Shown in pieces: positions 18,493 through 27,094 of a stretch of 64,000 nt of DNA. The notes beneath the pieces are model-generated. The model did not search any database. It was given only the letters and a program-made list of their open reading frames with translations, and had not been told where the DNA came from. The stretch is taken from positions 33,669 through 97,668 of the forward strand of contig CAUJEN010000064.1 in NCBI GenBank assembly GCA_963169765.1. Reading direction: 5' to 3'. A program made the translations under genes and the position numbers. The DNA is from QWHO01 sp021404945. GTDB taxonomy: Bacteria; Vulcanimicrobiota; Xenobia; Xenobiales; QWHO01. Numbering within the stretch: the first letter of the stretch is position 1; every line of letters starts with the position of its first letter.

Positions 18493-18944
18493 AGGCCGCT
18501 CTTGCCCCCGCTCTTCTCCAGCAACCGGATAGGACCGATCTCGATGTCCTTCTGAGCCGCTTTGAGCATGTCGTAGACCGTCAGGGCCGCCACCGAGACC
18601 GCCGTCAGAGCCTCCATCTCCACCCCCGTGCGTCCCGTGCAACGCACTGTGGCAGTGATCAGGATGCGGTCCGGAGGGATCGGCTCGAGCTCCAGCTCCA
18701 CACCGGTGAGGGCCAGCGGGTGGCAGAGCGGGATCAGCTCGCTGGTCTTCTTGGCGGCCATGATTCCAGCCAGGCGCGCCGTTGCCAGCACGTCCCCCTT
18801 GGGAGCGCGACCCAGCATGGCAAAGGTCTCCTCGGCCAGGCGCACGGTGGCCTCGGCCCGGGCCTGGCGAGCGGTCTCGGTCTTTTGTCCCACCTCCACC
18901 ATGCGGGCCCGGCCCCGCTCGTCGAGGTGGGAGAGCTCGCTCAC
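18480..18944 (-). CDS. moaC: Cyclic pyranopterin monophosphate synthase MoaC
   Basis: 154 residues, the usual length. MoaC turns the product of MoaA into cyclic pyranopterin monophosphate, the first step of molybdenum cofactor synthesis. Diagnostic segments are LCHPLALTGVELEL, RCTGRTGVEMEALTAVSVAALTVYDM (read as two adjoining conserved blocks) and KAAQKDIEIGPIRLLEKSGGKSG, including the conserved Lys and Asp of the active site. Start GTG 18944 overlaps the stop of the upstream MoeA-type gene (GTGA). No moaA, moaD or moaE is in the window. Confidence 0.97.
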   Translation of the reverse strand: MSELSHLDERGRARMVEVGQKTETARQARAEATVRLAEETFAMLGRAPKGDVLATARLAGIMAAKKTSELIPLCHPLALTGVELELEPIPPDRILITATVRCTGRTGVEMEALTAVSVAALTVYDMLKAAQKDIEIGPIRLLEKSGGKSGLWTR

Positions 18945-20854
18945 GGGCTCTCCCAGAGCACCGTGCCGGCCTGGCGGAAGTCGTAGCCGGCCAGGTGAGC
19001 GGTTGCCTCGCGCTTGAAATTGCTCGAGCGGATGACCTGCAAGAGCCCCTGAATGGCGAACAGGTTGAAAAACTTCTTCGGGATGGCCAGGTCGAGGCGC
19101 TCGGTAAAGCAGGGCACGAAATCGAGTCGGGACGCTTTAGCCGTGGCCGGGATGCCCAGGCCGGCGTCGGCCGCCCCGCTCGAGACGGCGGCGGCAGCCG
19201 ACATGTGGGTGTAGGCCTCCTGAGCAAAGCCGCGGATCTTGCCGGTGTCAAGCTTGAGCTGGCGTAGATGGTATTCCATCAGCATGCGGGTGCCCGAGCC
19301 GAGCTGACGGTTGATGAACTGAACCCCTGGCCGGGTGAGGTCGGCCAGTCCCTGGATGCCCTTGGGGTTGCCTGCGGCCACCACCAGGCCCATCTCACGC
19401 GAGAACAGGTTGACCAGCACCACCGGGAAATCGGCCCGACGCACATGGGGAATGTTGTATTCTCCCTCGTCCTCGTCGAACATATGCATGGCTGCCAGGT
19501 GGCACAGGCCCCTCTTGAGCGCCTCCAGGCCCCGCTTTCCGCCGGTAGCGGCGGTGAACAGCGTCAGCTCGGGATGATTGCGCATCAGCTGGCCGTTGAT
19601 CACCTCGTAGGTGATGTCGTGGGTGCCCAGCAAGATGATGTTCCCCTCGATCGGGCGCACCGGCGTTAACCGCTGCACCGGCACAGGCATCCCGGCCGCC
19701 AGCTCTTCGGTGTGGGCGCTCACCTGCACCAGCCCATCGGCTCGCACCAGCGACATCAAGAGCGCCGCACCGCGCGAGATGGGAACCGCCACGGTCCGAC
19801 CTCCCACGATGCCCAGCTTCACACGCAAGAGCTCTTCCACCCCGGCCGGAGAGCAAATCGAAACCGCCAGCTCGGCCGGCTCGCTCATCGGAGAGCTGAC
19901 CGGGATCGCCATCTTGCGCTCGAGCACGGGGCGGGCGAAGAGCTTGTAGGTCAGGAAAGTGCTCACCGGATAGAAGGGTAGGCCCAGCACGGGTTTTCCC
20001 TGCACCTGACCGGTGGCCAGTGAATGGCCCGGCTTCAGGGCTACCCCGTTCAGAATGACCTCGCCCACCTCGCCCAGCAGGTGCGCTACCAGAGCGGTGC
20101 CATAGGAGGGACCGGCCACGACGATCACCAGGTCGTGGTCGACCAGGGCCATCAAGAGCGCCTCGCGCACCTCCTCGGCCCGCTCCGCCACAACCGGCAG
20201 ACGCCGGGGAAGAGCCCCCAGCTCGGCCACCAGGGCGGCCAGAATGGGGCTGTTGGAGTCGATCATCTGGCCCACTCCGGGTGTCGCGCCGGCCGCCACC
20301 AGGTGCGAGCCAAGCGGCAAAATAGCCACCCGGGGCTGGCGATAGACCTTGACCAGGCTCACTCCGCCCGCCAACATGGCCCCCAGCTCCAGGGGCCCGA
20401 CGCGGTGGTCGCGCGGCAAGATGACCTCGCGGGCAGCCAGGTCTTCCCCGGTGGGGCGCACGTTGCGCCAGGGAGCCGAGGGGCGGTCGACCTGCACCAC
20501 CTCGGTGGAGACGAGGCGGATCTCGTGCATCGGCACCACCGCATCGAAGCCATCGGGCAGGGCCGAGCCATTGTCCACGAACACGCCCTCGGGGCCGAGC
20601 TTCAGCTTGACCGGCGACTCGCGGGTGGCGGCGAAGGTGGCCGTGGAGCGCACCGCCAGGCCGTCGGTAGCAGCCTGGTAGAAGTGAGGCGAGGAGATCT
20701 GGGCCACAACCGGGGCTGCGGTCACCCGCCCCACCGCCTGCACGGTGGGAATCTCCTCCACCTCCATGCGCTCGAGCGCGCCCGCGAACTCGAGCTCAGA
20801 AAACCAGCGATCGAGTGCTTCCTCCAGAGGAATCTCGTGCAGTTGACGCTCCAT
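18941..20854 (-). CDS. MoeA-type molybdopterin molybdotransferase fused to a PBP-like domain
   Basis: 637 residues. The first about 400 are MoeA-like: PTVQAVGRVTAAPVVA, DGLAVRS, GSALPDGFDAVVPMHE, and the MPT-binding part VIVVAGPSYGTALVAHLLGE with VALKPGHSLATGQVQGKPV and GLPFYPVSTF. MoeA inserts molybdate into adenylated molybdopterin. The last about 230 residues are a different, periplasmic-binding-protein-like domain (NIILLGTHDITYEVING; FINRQLGSGTRMLMEYHL), as in COG1910 and the substrate sensors that follow MoeA in many archaea and clostridia. The fusion suggests sensing of molybdate, tungstate or a pterin. Directly abuts gatB (stop TAG then ATG). Confidence 0.93.
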   Translation of the reverse strand: MERQLHEIPLEEALDRWFSELEFAGALERMEVEEIPTVQAVGRVTAAPVVAQISSPHFYQAATDGLAVRSTATFAATRESPVKLKLGPEGVFVDNGSALPDGFDAVVPMHEIRLVSTEVVQVDRPSAPWRNVRPTGEDLAAREVILPRDHRVGPLELGAMLAGGVSLVKVYRQPRVAILPLGSHLVAAGATPGVGQMIDSNSPILAALVAELGALPRRLPVVAERAEEVREALLMALVDHDLVIVVAGPSYGTALVAHLLGEVGEVILNGVALKPGHSLATGQVQGKPVLGLPFYPVSTFLTYKLFARPVLERKMAIPVSSPMSEPAELAVSICSPAGVEELLRVKLGIVGGRTVAVPISRGAALLMSLVRADGLVQVSAHTEELAAGMPVPVQRLTPVRPIEGNIILLGTHDITYEVINGQLMRNHPELTLFTAATGGKRGLEALKRGLCHLAAMHMFDEDEGEYNIPHVRRADFPVVLVNLFSREMGLVVAAGNPKGIQGLADLTRPGVQFINRQLGSGTRMLMEYHLRQLKLDTGKIRGFAQEAYTHMSAAAAVSSGAADAGLGIPATAKASRLDFVPCFTERLDLAIPKKFFNLFAIQGLLQVIRSSNFKREATAHLAGYDFRQAGTVLWESP

Positions 20855-22294
20855 CTAACCCAGGGCCTCCAGCAGGAGCTGTTTCACCAACTCGGGATTG
20901 GCCTTGCCTCTGGTGCGCTTCATCACCTGGCCGACCAGACTGTTGAGGACCTTCTCCTTGCCGGAGCGGTACTCGCTCACGGCCGTGGGCTGCTCGTCGA
21001 TCACGGCCCGAACCTCCACCAGCAAGCCGTCCCGGTCGGAAACCTGAGCCAGGCCCAGCTCCCGCACCAGAGCGGCCGGATCGCCGCCCTGCTTGAAGAG
21101 ATGCTCGACCATGGTGCGCCCGCCCCGGTTGGAGACCGTGCCACCACTCACCTGGGCGATGACCTCGGCCAGAGCGGTCGGCGTGAGCTTGCTCTCCTCC
21201 ACCCCATGCCCGGCCTCGCCTGCCAGGCGGGCCACCTCGTTGTTGAGCCAGTTGCAGGCCGCCTTTGGGTCCGCGCCCCGGGCCAGGGTCTGCTCAAAAA
21301 ACTCAGACAGGGCACTGCTCTGCACCAGCAGACCGGCCTCCCCTCCTGACAGGCCGAAGCTCTGTTGATAGCGCCGGGCGCGAGCCGCCGGCAACTCGGG
21401 CAGGGAGCGATCCACCTCGGCGATGCGCTCTCTGGGAATGGTCAGCGGCAGGAGATCGGGATCGGGGAAGTAGCGGTAGTCCTGGGCCTCCTCCTTGCTC
21501 CGCATGGAGATGGTGACCCCGCGGGCCTCGTCCCAGCCCCGCGTCTCCTGAATGATCCGGCCGCCCTCGCGGCGGATGGCTGTCTGCCGCTCGACCTCGG
21601 AGGCGATGGCGGCTCGCACCGACTTGAAAGAGTTCATGTTCTTGATCTCGGTGCGGGTCTCGAGCTTCTCGCTGCCCGGCGGCCGGATGGAGACGTTGGC
21701 ATCGCAACGCAGCGAGCCCTGCTCCATCTTGCAGTCGCTCACCCCGATCCAGCGCAGGATGTCGCGCAGGGCCACCATGTAGTCGTGGGCCTCGTCGGGC
21801 GAGCGCATGTCGGGCTCGCTGACAATCTCGAGCAGGGGCACCCCGGCCCGGTTGTAGTCGACCAGGGTGAAGTCGGATCCGCCCAGGCGCCCGGAAGCGC
21901 CCATGTGGGTGGACTTGCCGGTATCCTCCTCGAGATGGATGCGGGTGATGCCGACGCGCTTGCCTTCCAGGTCGATGTGCCCACCCGCCGCCAGCGGCAG
22001 GTCATACTGCGAGATCTGGTAATTCTTGGGCATGTCGGGATAAAAGTAGTTCTTGCGGTCGAACTTGCTGAACTCGGCGATGGCGCAGCCGGTGGCCCGG
22101 CCGGCCAGGACCAGCATCTCGACCGCGCGCCGATTGACCACCGGGAGGGTTCCTGGCAGGCCGAGACAGACCGGGCAAACCTGGGTGTTGGGAGGGGCTC
22201 CGAACTGGTTGGGACAGGCACAAAACAGCTTGCTCTCGGTGGCCAGCTCTACATGCACCTCGAGCCCGATGACCGTTTCAAACTGGTCGACCAT
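20855..22294 (-). CDS. gatB: Aspartyl/glutamyl-tRNA amidotransferase subunit B
   Basis: 479 residues, the standard GatB length. It forms GatCAB, which converts Glu-tRNA(Gln) or Asp-tRNA(Asn) to the amide form. Hallmarks are VIGLEVHVELATESKLFC, the zinc site CPVCLGLPGTLPVVN, KNYFYPDMPKNYQISQY, RIHLEEDTGKSTH and NYNRAGVPLLE-type DYNRAGVPLLEIVSEPD, plus the C-terminal YqeY-like tail ending GKANPELVKQLLLE. ATG 22294 overlaps the stop of the XRE regulator (TGATG). gatA and gatC are not next to it, as in many bacteria. Confidence 0.97.
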   Translation of the reverse strand: MVDQFETVIGLEVHVELATESKLFCACPNQFGAPPNTQVCPVCLGLPGTLPVVNRRAVEMLVLAGRATGCAIAEFSKFDRKNYFYPDMPKNYQISQYDLPLAAGGHIDLEGKRVGITRIHLEEDTGKSTHMGASGRLGGSDFTLVDYNRAGVPLLEIVSEPDMRSPDEAHDYMVALRDILRWIGVSDCKMEQGSLRCDANVSIRPPGSEKLETRTEIKNMNSFKSVRAAIASEVERQTAIRREGGRIIQETRGWDEARGVTISMRSKEEAQDYRYFPDPDLLPLTIPRERIAEVDRSLPELPAARARRYQQSFGLSGGEAGLLVQSSALSEFFEQTLARGADPKAACNWLNNEVARLAGEAGHGVEESKLTPTALAEVIAQVSGGTVSNRGGRTMVEHLFKQGGDPAALVRELGLAQVSDRDGLLVEVRAVIDEQPTAVSEYRSGKEKVLNSLVGQVMKRTRGKANPELVKQLLLEALG

Positions 22295-22677
22295 CAACGT
22301 CGCACCGCCTCCTGAGCCGCCCCCGTGCGCGGCTGTGACTTGCGAGGCCTCTTGCGCAACAGCTTGACCATTTCCTCCAGGGTCTTGAGCAAGAAATCCT
22401 GCTCGTCGGCTGGTCGCGACCCCACCAGGGCTCGAATTCGGTCGCTGAAGGCCTGATTTTCGATGTGCTCGTCCACGAAGAAGGAGAACAATGGCACCGA
22501 GAACTCCTGCGAGATCTTCTCCAGGGTGGCGATGCTGGGGGCTTTCTGGCCCTTTTCGAGGGGTCCGATGTAGGAGGCGTTGACCCCGATGCGGCGGGCG
22601 AAAGCCTGCTGGGTCATGGCGTTGTCCATCCGGACGCGGCGAATCTGAAGACCGACCGTCTGCCTGAGCGATGCCAT
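22294..22677 (-). CDS. XRE-family helix-turn-helix regulator
   Basis: 127 residues. An N-terminal HTH of the Xre/Cro type: QIRRVRMDNAMTQQAFARRIGVNASYIGPLEKGQKAPS, split here as recognition helices around residues 20-50, then a short helical tail and a basic C-terminus (RKRPRKSQPR). It probably represses its own promoter or neighbouring genes. Unusually, its TGA overlaps the start of gatB, so a regulator and a translation gene are coupled. The formylglutamate amidohydrolase-like gene ends 15 bases upstream. Confidence 0.9.
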   Translation of the reverse strand: MASLRQTVGLQIRRVRMDNAMTQQAFARRIGVNASYIGPLEKGQKAPSIATLEKISQEFSVPLFSFFVDEHIENQAFSDRIRALVGSRPADEQDFLLKTLEEMVKLLRKRPRKSQPRTGAAQEAVRR

Positions 22678-22692
22678 AGAACCGGGCCTCCT

Positions 22693-23484
22693 TCAGGGAA
22701 GAAGCTCGGCGAAGCGAGTCAGCACCCGCACCAGGCGGGCACGCAGGCTCGCGATCACCTCCCGGTCGACCTCGGGCACCGCCTCGGGGGTCACCTCCGT
22801 GGTCAAAAAGAGCCTCGGGTTGAGCGCCAACTGGAGCCACGGAGTGCGACCGCGTCCGTGTCGGCGGAGCAGATAGCCGCCCTCCACCGCGCCATTGAGG
22901 CGCACCAGTGGCGTCGACGGCGAGCGCTCGACCTCGGAAAACTCCTCCAGCAAGCAGCCTTCCAGGAACTTCAAGGTTTCGGCCGGACAGGTGGCCTCTT
23001 CGCCCTTGCCGGCCGCGTCCCCCTGGTTGCTGAGGGTAAATATCGCCTGATCCTGATCGCGCGCCGTCATGGGCACGAGCACTCGACAGTCGAGCCCGAG
23101 CCTCACCCCGCCACGGCTGGCCGAGCGCTCGAGCACCTCATGAAAGGGACGGTGGTGCCGGTCGACGAGTCGCTCCATCTCCTCGGGGGTAGGAAATCCG
23201 CTCCCGGTCCAGACCTCATGTCCGAGGCTGGACTTGCTCTTGATCACCCCATCCGGGAACTCGGGAGGGCGCTGTCGAGGATCACGATCGAGATCGATGA
23301 CCGCCCGGGCCACTTCGGCTTCAACTCGACCCTGCACCCCTTCTCCCAGAGAGAAAATCTCCCGCGCGCCCGCTTCAATCTCAAAGAACAGTTGTTCAGA
23401 TGTCAGCGCAACGCGTGGTGCCAACTCACGGGGGATTGTGGTACCGCCGCTCGGGATGGCCAGCAGGTATGGGAGACGTGCCAT
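22693..23484 (-). CDS. N-formylglutamate amidohydrolase-like protein
   Basis: 263 residues. Although diverged, the layout matches the FGase/HutG family: IPSGGTTIPREL at the N-terminus (usually IPHSG..IP), ARAVIDLDRDPRQRP (the conserved DLNRDP stretch), RLVDRHHRPFHEVLE, and GLDCRVLVPMTA. Those provide the likely metal and substrate residues. The usual His in IPHSG is replaced here by Ser-Gly, so catalysis may differ. The family hydrolyses N-formylglutamate in histidine use, but no other hut gene is nearby, so the substrate is uncertain. Confidence 0.75.
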   Translation of the reverse strand: MARLPYLLAIPSGGTTIPRELAPRVALTSEQLFFEIEAGAREIFSLGEGVQGRVEAEVARAVIDLDRDPRQRPPEFPDGVIKSKSSLGHEVWTGSGFPTPEEMERLVDRHHRPFHEVLERSASRGGVRLGLDCRVLVPMTARDQDQAIFTLSNQGDAAGKGEEATCPAETLKFLEGCLLEEFSEVERSPSTPLVRLNGAVEGGYLLRRHGRGRTPWLQLALNPRLFLTTEVTPEAVPEVDREVIASLRARLVRVLTRFAELLP

Positions 23485-23687
23485 AGAGCTCCCGTCATGT
23501 TAGCACCGGGCTGGAGCCAATTCAACCACCCCGGGAACTTTGGCCCGGCCGAGCGCGTCCTCAAATTCGAGCTTGATTCTTCCACCTCCCCACGAAGAAC
23601 GAGCTCGATTGAACCGACCCCGGGAAGGCCAGCGGTCTTCTCCGGGCGAACCCGCCCTGCGCGCGGCCCCCGGCTGCGAGCGAGAAA

Positions 23688-23694
23688 CAGGAGG
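23688..23694 (+). promoter_or_regulatory. Ribosome-binding site setting the moxR TTG start
   Basis: CAGGAGG lies 7 bases before TTG 23702. No ATG in this frame gives a MoxR of normal length, while the long upstream extension is low-complexity, so this site decides the start. Confidence 0.7.
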
Positions 23695-23701
23695 CCAGAG
23701 C

Positions 23702-24694
23702 TTGTTGACTACCGATTTGAGCGCATTGAAAGACCAGATCGAGCGCGAGAGCCATCACTTTAAAGCACTGCAAAATGAGATCGGAAAGGTGATCGTGGGC
23801 CAATCGGCCGTCATCGAGCGCGTGCTGGTGGGCTTGCTCGCTGACGGTCACATCCTGCTCGAAGGCGTGCCGGGCCTGGCCAAGACGCTGACCTTCCGCA
23901 CGCTGGCCCAGACCCTCTCGGCTCGCTTCTCGCGCATCCAGTTCACCCCCGACCTCTTGCCGGCAGATGTGGTGGGCACCACCATCTTCAACCCCCAGAG
24001 CGGCCAGTTCACCGTCAAGCAGGGTCCAGTCTTTGCCAATTTGCTGCTGGCCGACGAGATCAACCGAGCTCCGGCCAAAGTGCAGAGCGCTCTGCTCGAG
24101 GCCATGCAGGAACGCCAGGTGACCGTGGGCGATCAGACCTTTGCCCTGCCCGAGCCCTTCCTGGTCATGGCCACCCAGAACCCGATCGAGCAAGAGGGAA
24201 CCTACAATCTGCCCGAGGCCCAGGTGGATCGCTTCATGCTCAAAGTCCGGGTGGATTACCCCACCCGCGAGGAGGAGGGCCTGATCATCGACCGCATGAC
24301 CCGGGGCGAGACCCCCAGTGCCTCTGCGGTGGTACAAGCCCAGGACTTGATGCGACTGCGCAGCCTGGTTCCCCGGATCTACCTCGACGAGAAGGTCAAG
24401 GGCTACATTCTCGACCTGGTCTTCGCCACCCGCGACCCCGAAAAGGCGAAACTGGCCAAGCTCAGACCTTTGATCGCCTACGGAGCCTCTCCCCGAGCCA
24501 GCCTCTGCCTGGCCCAGGCCTCGCGTGCCTATGCCTTCTTGCGCGGACGCTCCTACGTCACGCCAGACGATGTCAAGACCATCGGCTACGACGTGCTGCG
24601 CCACCGGGTGGCTCCTAGCTACGAGGCCGAAGCCGAGGACCTGAGCTCGGAAGCCCTGCTGCGCATGCTGTTCGACGGGGTTCCCGTGCCGTGA
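23702..24694 (+). CDS. MoxR-family AAA+ ATPase
   Basis: 330 residues from TTG 23702. Walker A is LLEGVPGLAKT (residues 52-62), Walker B LLLADEINRAPAKVQSALLE with the sensor MATQNPIEQEGTYNLPEAQ, as in typical MoxR proteins. These ATPases act as chaperones that assemble or activate von Willebrand-factor-A proteins and enzyme complexes. It is coupled (GTGA) to the DUF58 gene, and the pair is the normal head of a Bat operon, whose other genes follow only at 30.2 kb. Confidence 0.96.
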   Translation: MLTTDLSALKDQIERESHHFKALQNEIGKVIVGQSAVIERVLVGLLADGHILLEGVPGLAKTLTFRTLAQTLSARFSRIQFTPDLLPADVVGTTIFNPQSGQFTVKQGPVFANLLLADEINRAPAKVQSALLEAMQERQVTVGDQTFALPEPFLVMATQNPIEQEGTYNLPEAQVDRFMLKVRVDYPTREEEGLIIDRMTRGETPSASAVVQAQDLMRLRSLVPRIYLDEKVKGYILDLVFATRDPEKAKLAKLRPLIAYGASPRASLCLAQASRAYAFLRGRSYVTPDDVKTIGYDVLRHRVAPSYEAEAEDLSSEALLRMLFDGVPVP

Positions 24695-25575
24695 AGGAGG
24701 ACCTCCACAAGAAAATCCGCCGCATCGAGATCACCACCTCGAAGCTGGTGGAGGAGGTCTTCGCAGGCAAGTACGAAAGCCTGTTCAAGGGCCAGGGGAT
24801 GGAGTTCTCCGAGGTGCGCGAGTACCAGCCCGGCGATGACGTGCGCAGCATCGACTGGAACGTCACCGCCCGCAGCGGGCGTCCCTTCGTCAAGCGCTTC
24901 GAGGAGGAGCGCGAGCTGACCGTGATGCTGATGGTGGATGCGAGTCGCTCGCTGGACTTCGGCTCGGACCAGGAGACCAAACGGGAAAAGGCCTCGGAGC
25001 TGGCCGCTCTGCTGGCCCTGTCAGCCCTGCGCTCGAGCGACAAGGTGGGCCTCTTGCTCTTCACCGACCGGGTGGAGCGCTACATCCCGCCCCGCAAAGG
25101 CAAGCGCCACGCCCTGCGCCTGATTCGCGAGATCCTTGAGCCGGCCCCCACCGGGCACCGCACCGACCTGACCGCGGCCCTCAACCACCTCAACCGCATC
25201 CACAAGCGGCGAGCCCTGGTGTTCTTGATCTCGGATTTTCTGGGGCCGGGCTTCGAGAAAGCCCTGCGGCTCACCGAGCAGCGCCACGATCTTAACGCTT
25301 TCCGGCTCTACGACCCGCGCGAGCAGGAGATGCCGGCCCTGGGTCGCCTGCGGCTGCGCGACCTGGAGACGGGCGAATTAGTGGTGCTCAACAGCTCTTC
25401 GAGCGAGTTCCGCAAAGGCTACAAGCAGGCCGCCGCCGACCGACGGGCAGGCTTCAAGCGCCTCTTCGAGGGCAGCGGAGTGGACTACGCCGAATTCTCC
25501 GCCGCCGACTCGGTGGTGCCCACCCTGGTGCGTTTTTTTGCCACCAAGAAAGAGCGGCGAAAGCGAGCCGGCTGA
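24691..25575 (+). CDS. DUF58 (VWA-like) protein
   Basis: 294 residues. The DUF58 signature EVREYQPGDDVRSIDWNVTARSG is at residues about 35-60, followed by a von Willebrand A-like fold with MLMVDASRSLDFG as the metal site and DKVGLLLFTDRVERYIP. No membrane segment. It is the usual partner of MoxR. Start GTG 24691 overlaps the moxR stop by four bases. In related genomes the next gene would be a DUF4381-like or VWA membrane protein; here a toxin-antitoxin pair follows. Confidence 0.95.
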   Translation: MKEDLHKKIRRIEITTSKLVEEVFAGKYESLFKGQGMEFSEVREYQPGDDVRSIDWNVTARSGRPFVKRFEEERELTVMLMVDASRSLDFGSDQETKREKASELAALLALSALRSSDKVGLLLFTDRVERYIPPRKGKRHALRLIREILEPAPTGHRTDLTAALNHLNRIHKRRALVFLISDFLGPGFEKALRLTEQRHDLNAFRLYDPREQEMPALGRLRLRDLETGELVVLNSSSSEFRKGYKQAAADRRAGFKRLFEGSGVDYAEFSAADSVVPTLVRFFATKKERRKRAG

Positions 25576-25587
25576 CGTGGTCAAACC

Positions 25588-25616
25588 TTGCTCCCGTTCT
25601 GGGAACATGGTATCCT
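25588..25616 (+). promoter_or_regulatory. Predicted sigma-70-type promoter of higBA
   Basis: TTGCTC (25588-25593) and TATCCT (25611-25616) are 17 bases apart, a good -35/-10 fit. The transcript would begin near 25623, one base before the GTG chosen for HigB, suggesting a leaderless mRNA. The -10 box overlaps the left arm of an inverted repeat. Confidence 0.55.
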
Positions 25617-25645
25617 CAGAGCAGTGAGGGTCATTGCTCTGAGGA
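25613..25645. promoter_or_regulatory. 11-bp perfect inverted repeat, likely HigA operator
   Basis: TCCTCAGAGCA (25613-25623) and TGCTCTGAGGA (25635-25645) are exact reverse complements separated by 11 bases that hold the GTG start of HigB. It covers the -10 box and the first codons, which suits autorepression by the HTH antitoxin. As RNA it could also fold to hide the start codon. Confidence 0.65.
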
Positions 25646-25917
25646 CTCTTCGAGAATTCTGGACCGAACATGGCGATGCGGAGCAACCACTTCGGGCCTG
25701 GTACTCGGAGGCTTCAACCAGTGACTGGGCCGGACCCGCCGATATCAAAGCCAGATACGCGAGCGCAAGCTTTCTTGGGGACAACCGGGTCGTCTTGAAC
25801 ATCGGGGGCAATAAATATCGTCTCATCGTCGCAATCCGGTATGAAGCCAAGGTCGTGTACGTCCGGTTTGTCGGGACCCACGCGGAGTATGACAGAGTGG
25901 ATGCGGCAACGGTATGA
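25624..25917 (+). CDS. higB: HigB-type mRNA interferase toxin
   Basis: 97 residues starting at GTG 25624: MRVIALRTLREFWTEHGD, then ADIKARYASASFLGDNRVVLNIGGNKYRLIV, read as the two core strands, and the end VYVRFVGTHAEYDRVDAATV. This is the RelE/HigB toxin fold; members cleave mRNA in the ribosome. Conserved basic and His residues of the C-terminal strand are present. The frame is open upstream of 25624 but the start is set by the promoter and repeat. The stop overlaps the antitoxin ATG (ATGA). Composition is less GC-rich than neighbours, a sign of transfer. Confidence 0.9.
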   Translation: MRVIALRTLREFWTEHGDAEQPLRAWYSEASTSDWAGPADIKARYASASFLGDNRVVLNIGGNKYRLIVAIRYEAKVVYVRFVGTHAEYDRVDAATV

Positions 25918-26552
25918 GAACGAGAGCAAAACCAACCAGGCACATCAGCGGGCCGCTGCGCAGCGAGGAGGATCTGACAGCGGCGTTGCATGAAATTGAG
26001 CGGTTGTTTGAGGCCCCTCCCGGAACCAGGGAGTATGACCGCCTGGAGCTTCTCACACTCCTGGTATCCGACTATGAGAGGACCCATCATCCGGTGCCTC
26101 CTCCCAATCCTATCGAGGCCATCAGGTTTCGCCTGGAGCAGTTGGGACTCACCCGTAAGCATCTTGAGACAATCCTGGGCTCGCGCTCGCGAGTGTCCGA
26201 AATCTTGAGTGGTAAGCGCCCCCTGACGATTCGAATGATGAGAGCACTGCATAAGCAACTCGGGATTCCCGCGCAAAGCCTGCTCCAAGAAACGGAGGAC
26301 ACGAAGCAGATGCAAGCAGAGAAATTGGCGGTCCAAGTCGCCGAACTTGAAGCAAAGATAGCATCTTTGAAAAACCACCTGCCGGAGAATCAGCTGTGGG
26401 ATGAATATCTCCGCCTCCTGGACTACTCTGATGCCGACCGGGTCCGAACGCGAGAGGTTCTCCAGCAGCAGCTTCGCGGCGAAGGACTCACTCCCGAACT
26501 GGAGGTGGCTGTGCTCAGAGCGTTGATCGCAAATCACCGGGCAGCACATTAA
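25914..26552 (+). CDS. higA: HigA-type antitoxin with a long C-terminal extension
   Basis: 212 residues. The first about 125 look like a standard HigA: IERLFEAPPGTREYDRLELL, then the HTH LGLTRKHLETILGSRSRVSEILSGKRPLTI. It should neutralise HigB and repress the shared promoter. The extra about 85 residues are unusual: a coiled coil (KLAVQVAELEAKIASLKN) and an acidic helical tail. Usual HigA length is about 100-140, so this is an addition or fusion. Overlaps the convergent prepilin gene by 4 bases. Confidence 0.88.
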   Translation: MRTRAKPTRHISGPLRSEEDLTAALHEIERLFEAPPGTREYDRLELLTLLVSDYERTHHPVPPPNPIEAIRFRLEQLGLTRKHLETILGSRSRVSEILSGKRPLTIRMMRALHKQLGIPAQSLLQETEDTKQMQAEKLAVQVAELEAKIASLKNHLPENQLWDEYLRLLDYSDADRVRTREVLQQQLRGEGLTPELEVAVLRALIANHRAAH

Positions 26553-27094
26553 GGCTGGTTGCTCAGAAAGAAACGCAACGTGACTGCGTAAGTGCTGACC
26601 ACGCTCGGGTCGTTGGGGTGCTGGTGGCGGGCGTTGACCCGCGCGGTCAGCACCCGCGAGCCGGTGGGCAGATCGAAGGTGATGCTCCCGGTCGGTCCCA
26701 GGAAGGCCATGCGCCGCACGTTCGCCTGAAAGTCTCGCTGCAACCATCCGGCGGCCGACATGGAGAGCACCGCCCGATCGGGCGGTGCTGGATCGCCCGG
26801 CTCCCAGTCCGGCTCGCCCGTGGGCAAGATCTGAAGCACGCCGTTCTGGATGCGGGGCAGCCAGTAAGTGATGTTCGTCCCCGCCGGGTCCACCGACTCC
26901 ACCCTGGCACCCCGAAACTCCTGGCGCAACCGCTCAGCGGCAAGCATGGCCGCTCGGTAGACCTCGTTGCCAAGGTCGCTGCGCCGGGCCGCGTTCTTGG
27001 CGGCGATCTGGATGGTCACGATCAGTCCGGCCAGAAAGGCGAACAGGGCGCAGGCCACCAGGGTCTCGAGCAGGGTGACCCCTTTACGGGACAT
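26549..27094 (-). CDS. Prepilin-like protein (PilW/GspJ type)
   Basis: 181 residues with leader MSRKG|VTLLETLVACALF, the prepilin cleavage and methylation pattern with Glu at +5, and a single N-terminal hydrophobic helix. The rest is beta-rich with QFRGARVE-like and FDLPTGSRVLTARVNAR segments. Size and position suggest a minor pilin of the PilW/GspJ kind. It overlaps the preceding minor pilin gene by 11 bases and is the last of three minus-strand genes (29020 to 26549). Confidence 0.85.
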   Translation of the reverse strand: MSRKGVTLLETLVACALFAFLAGLIVTIQIAAKNAARRSDLGNEVYRAAMLAAERLRQEFRGARVESVDPAGTNITYWLPRIQNGVLQILPTGEPDWEPGDPAPPDRAVLSMSAAGWLQRDFQANVRRMAFLGPTGSITFDLPTGSRVLTARVNARHQHPNDPSVVSTYAVTLRFFLSNQP

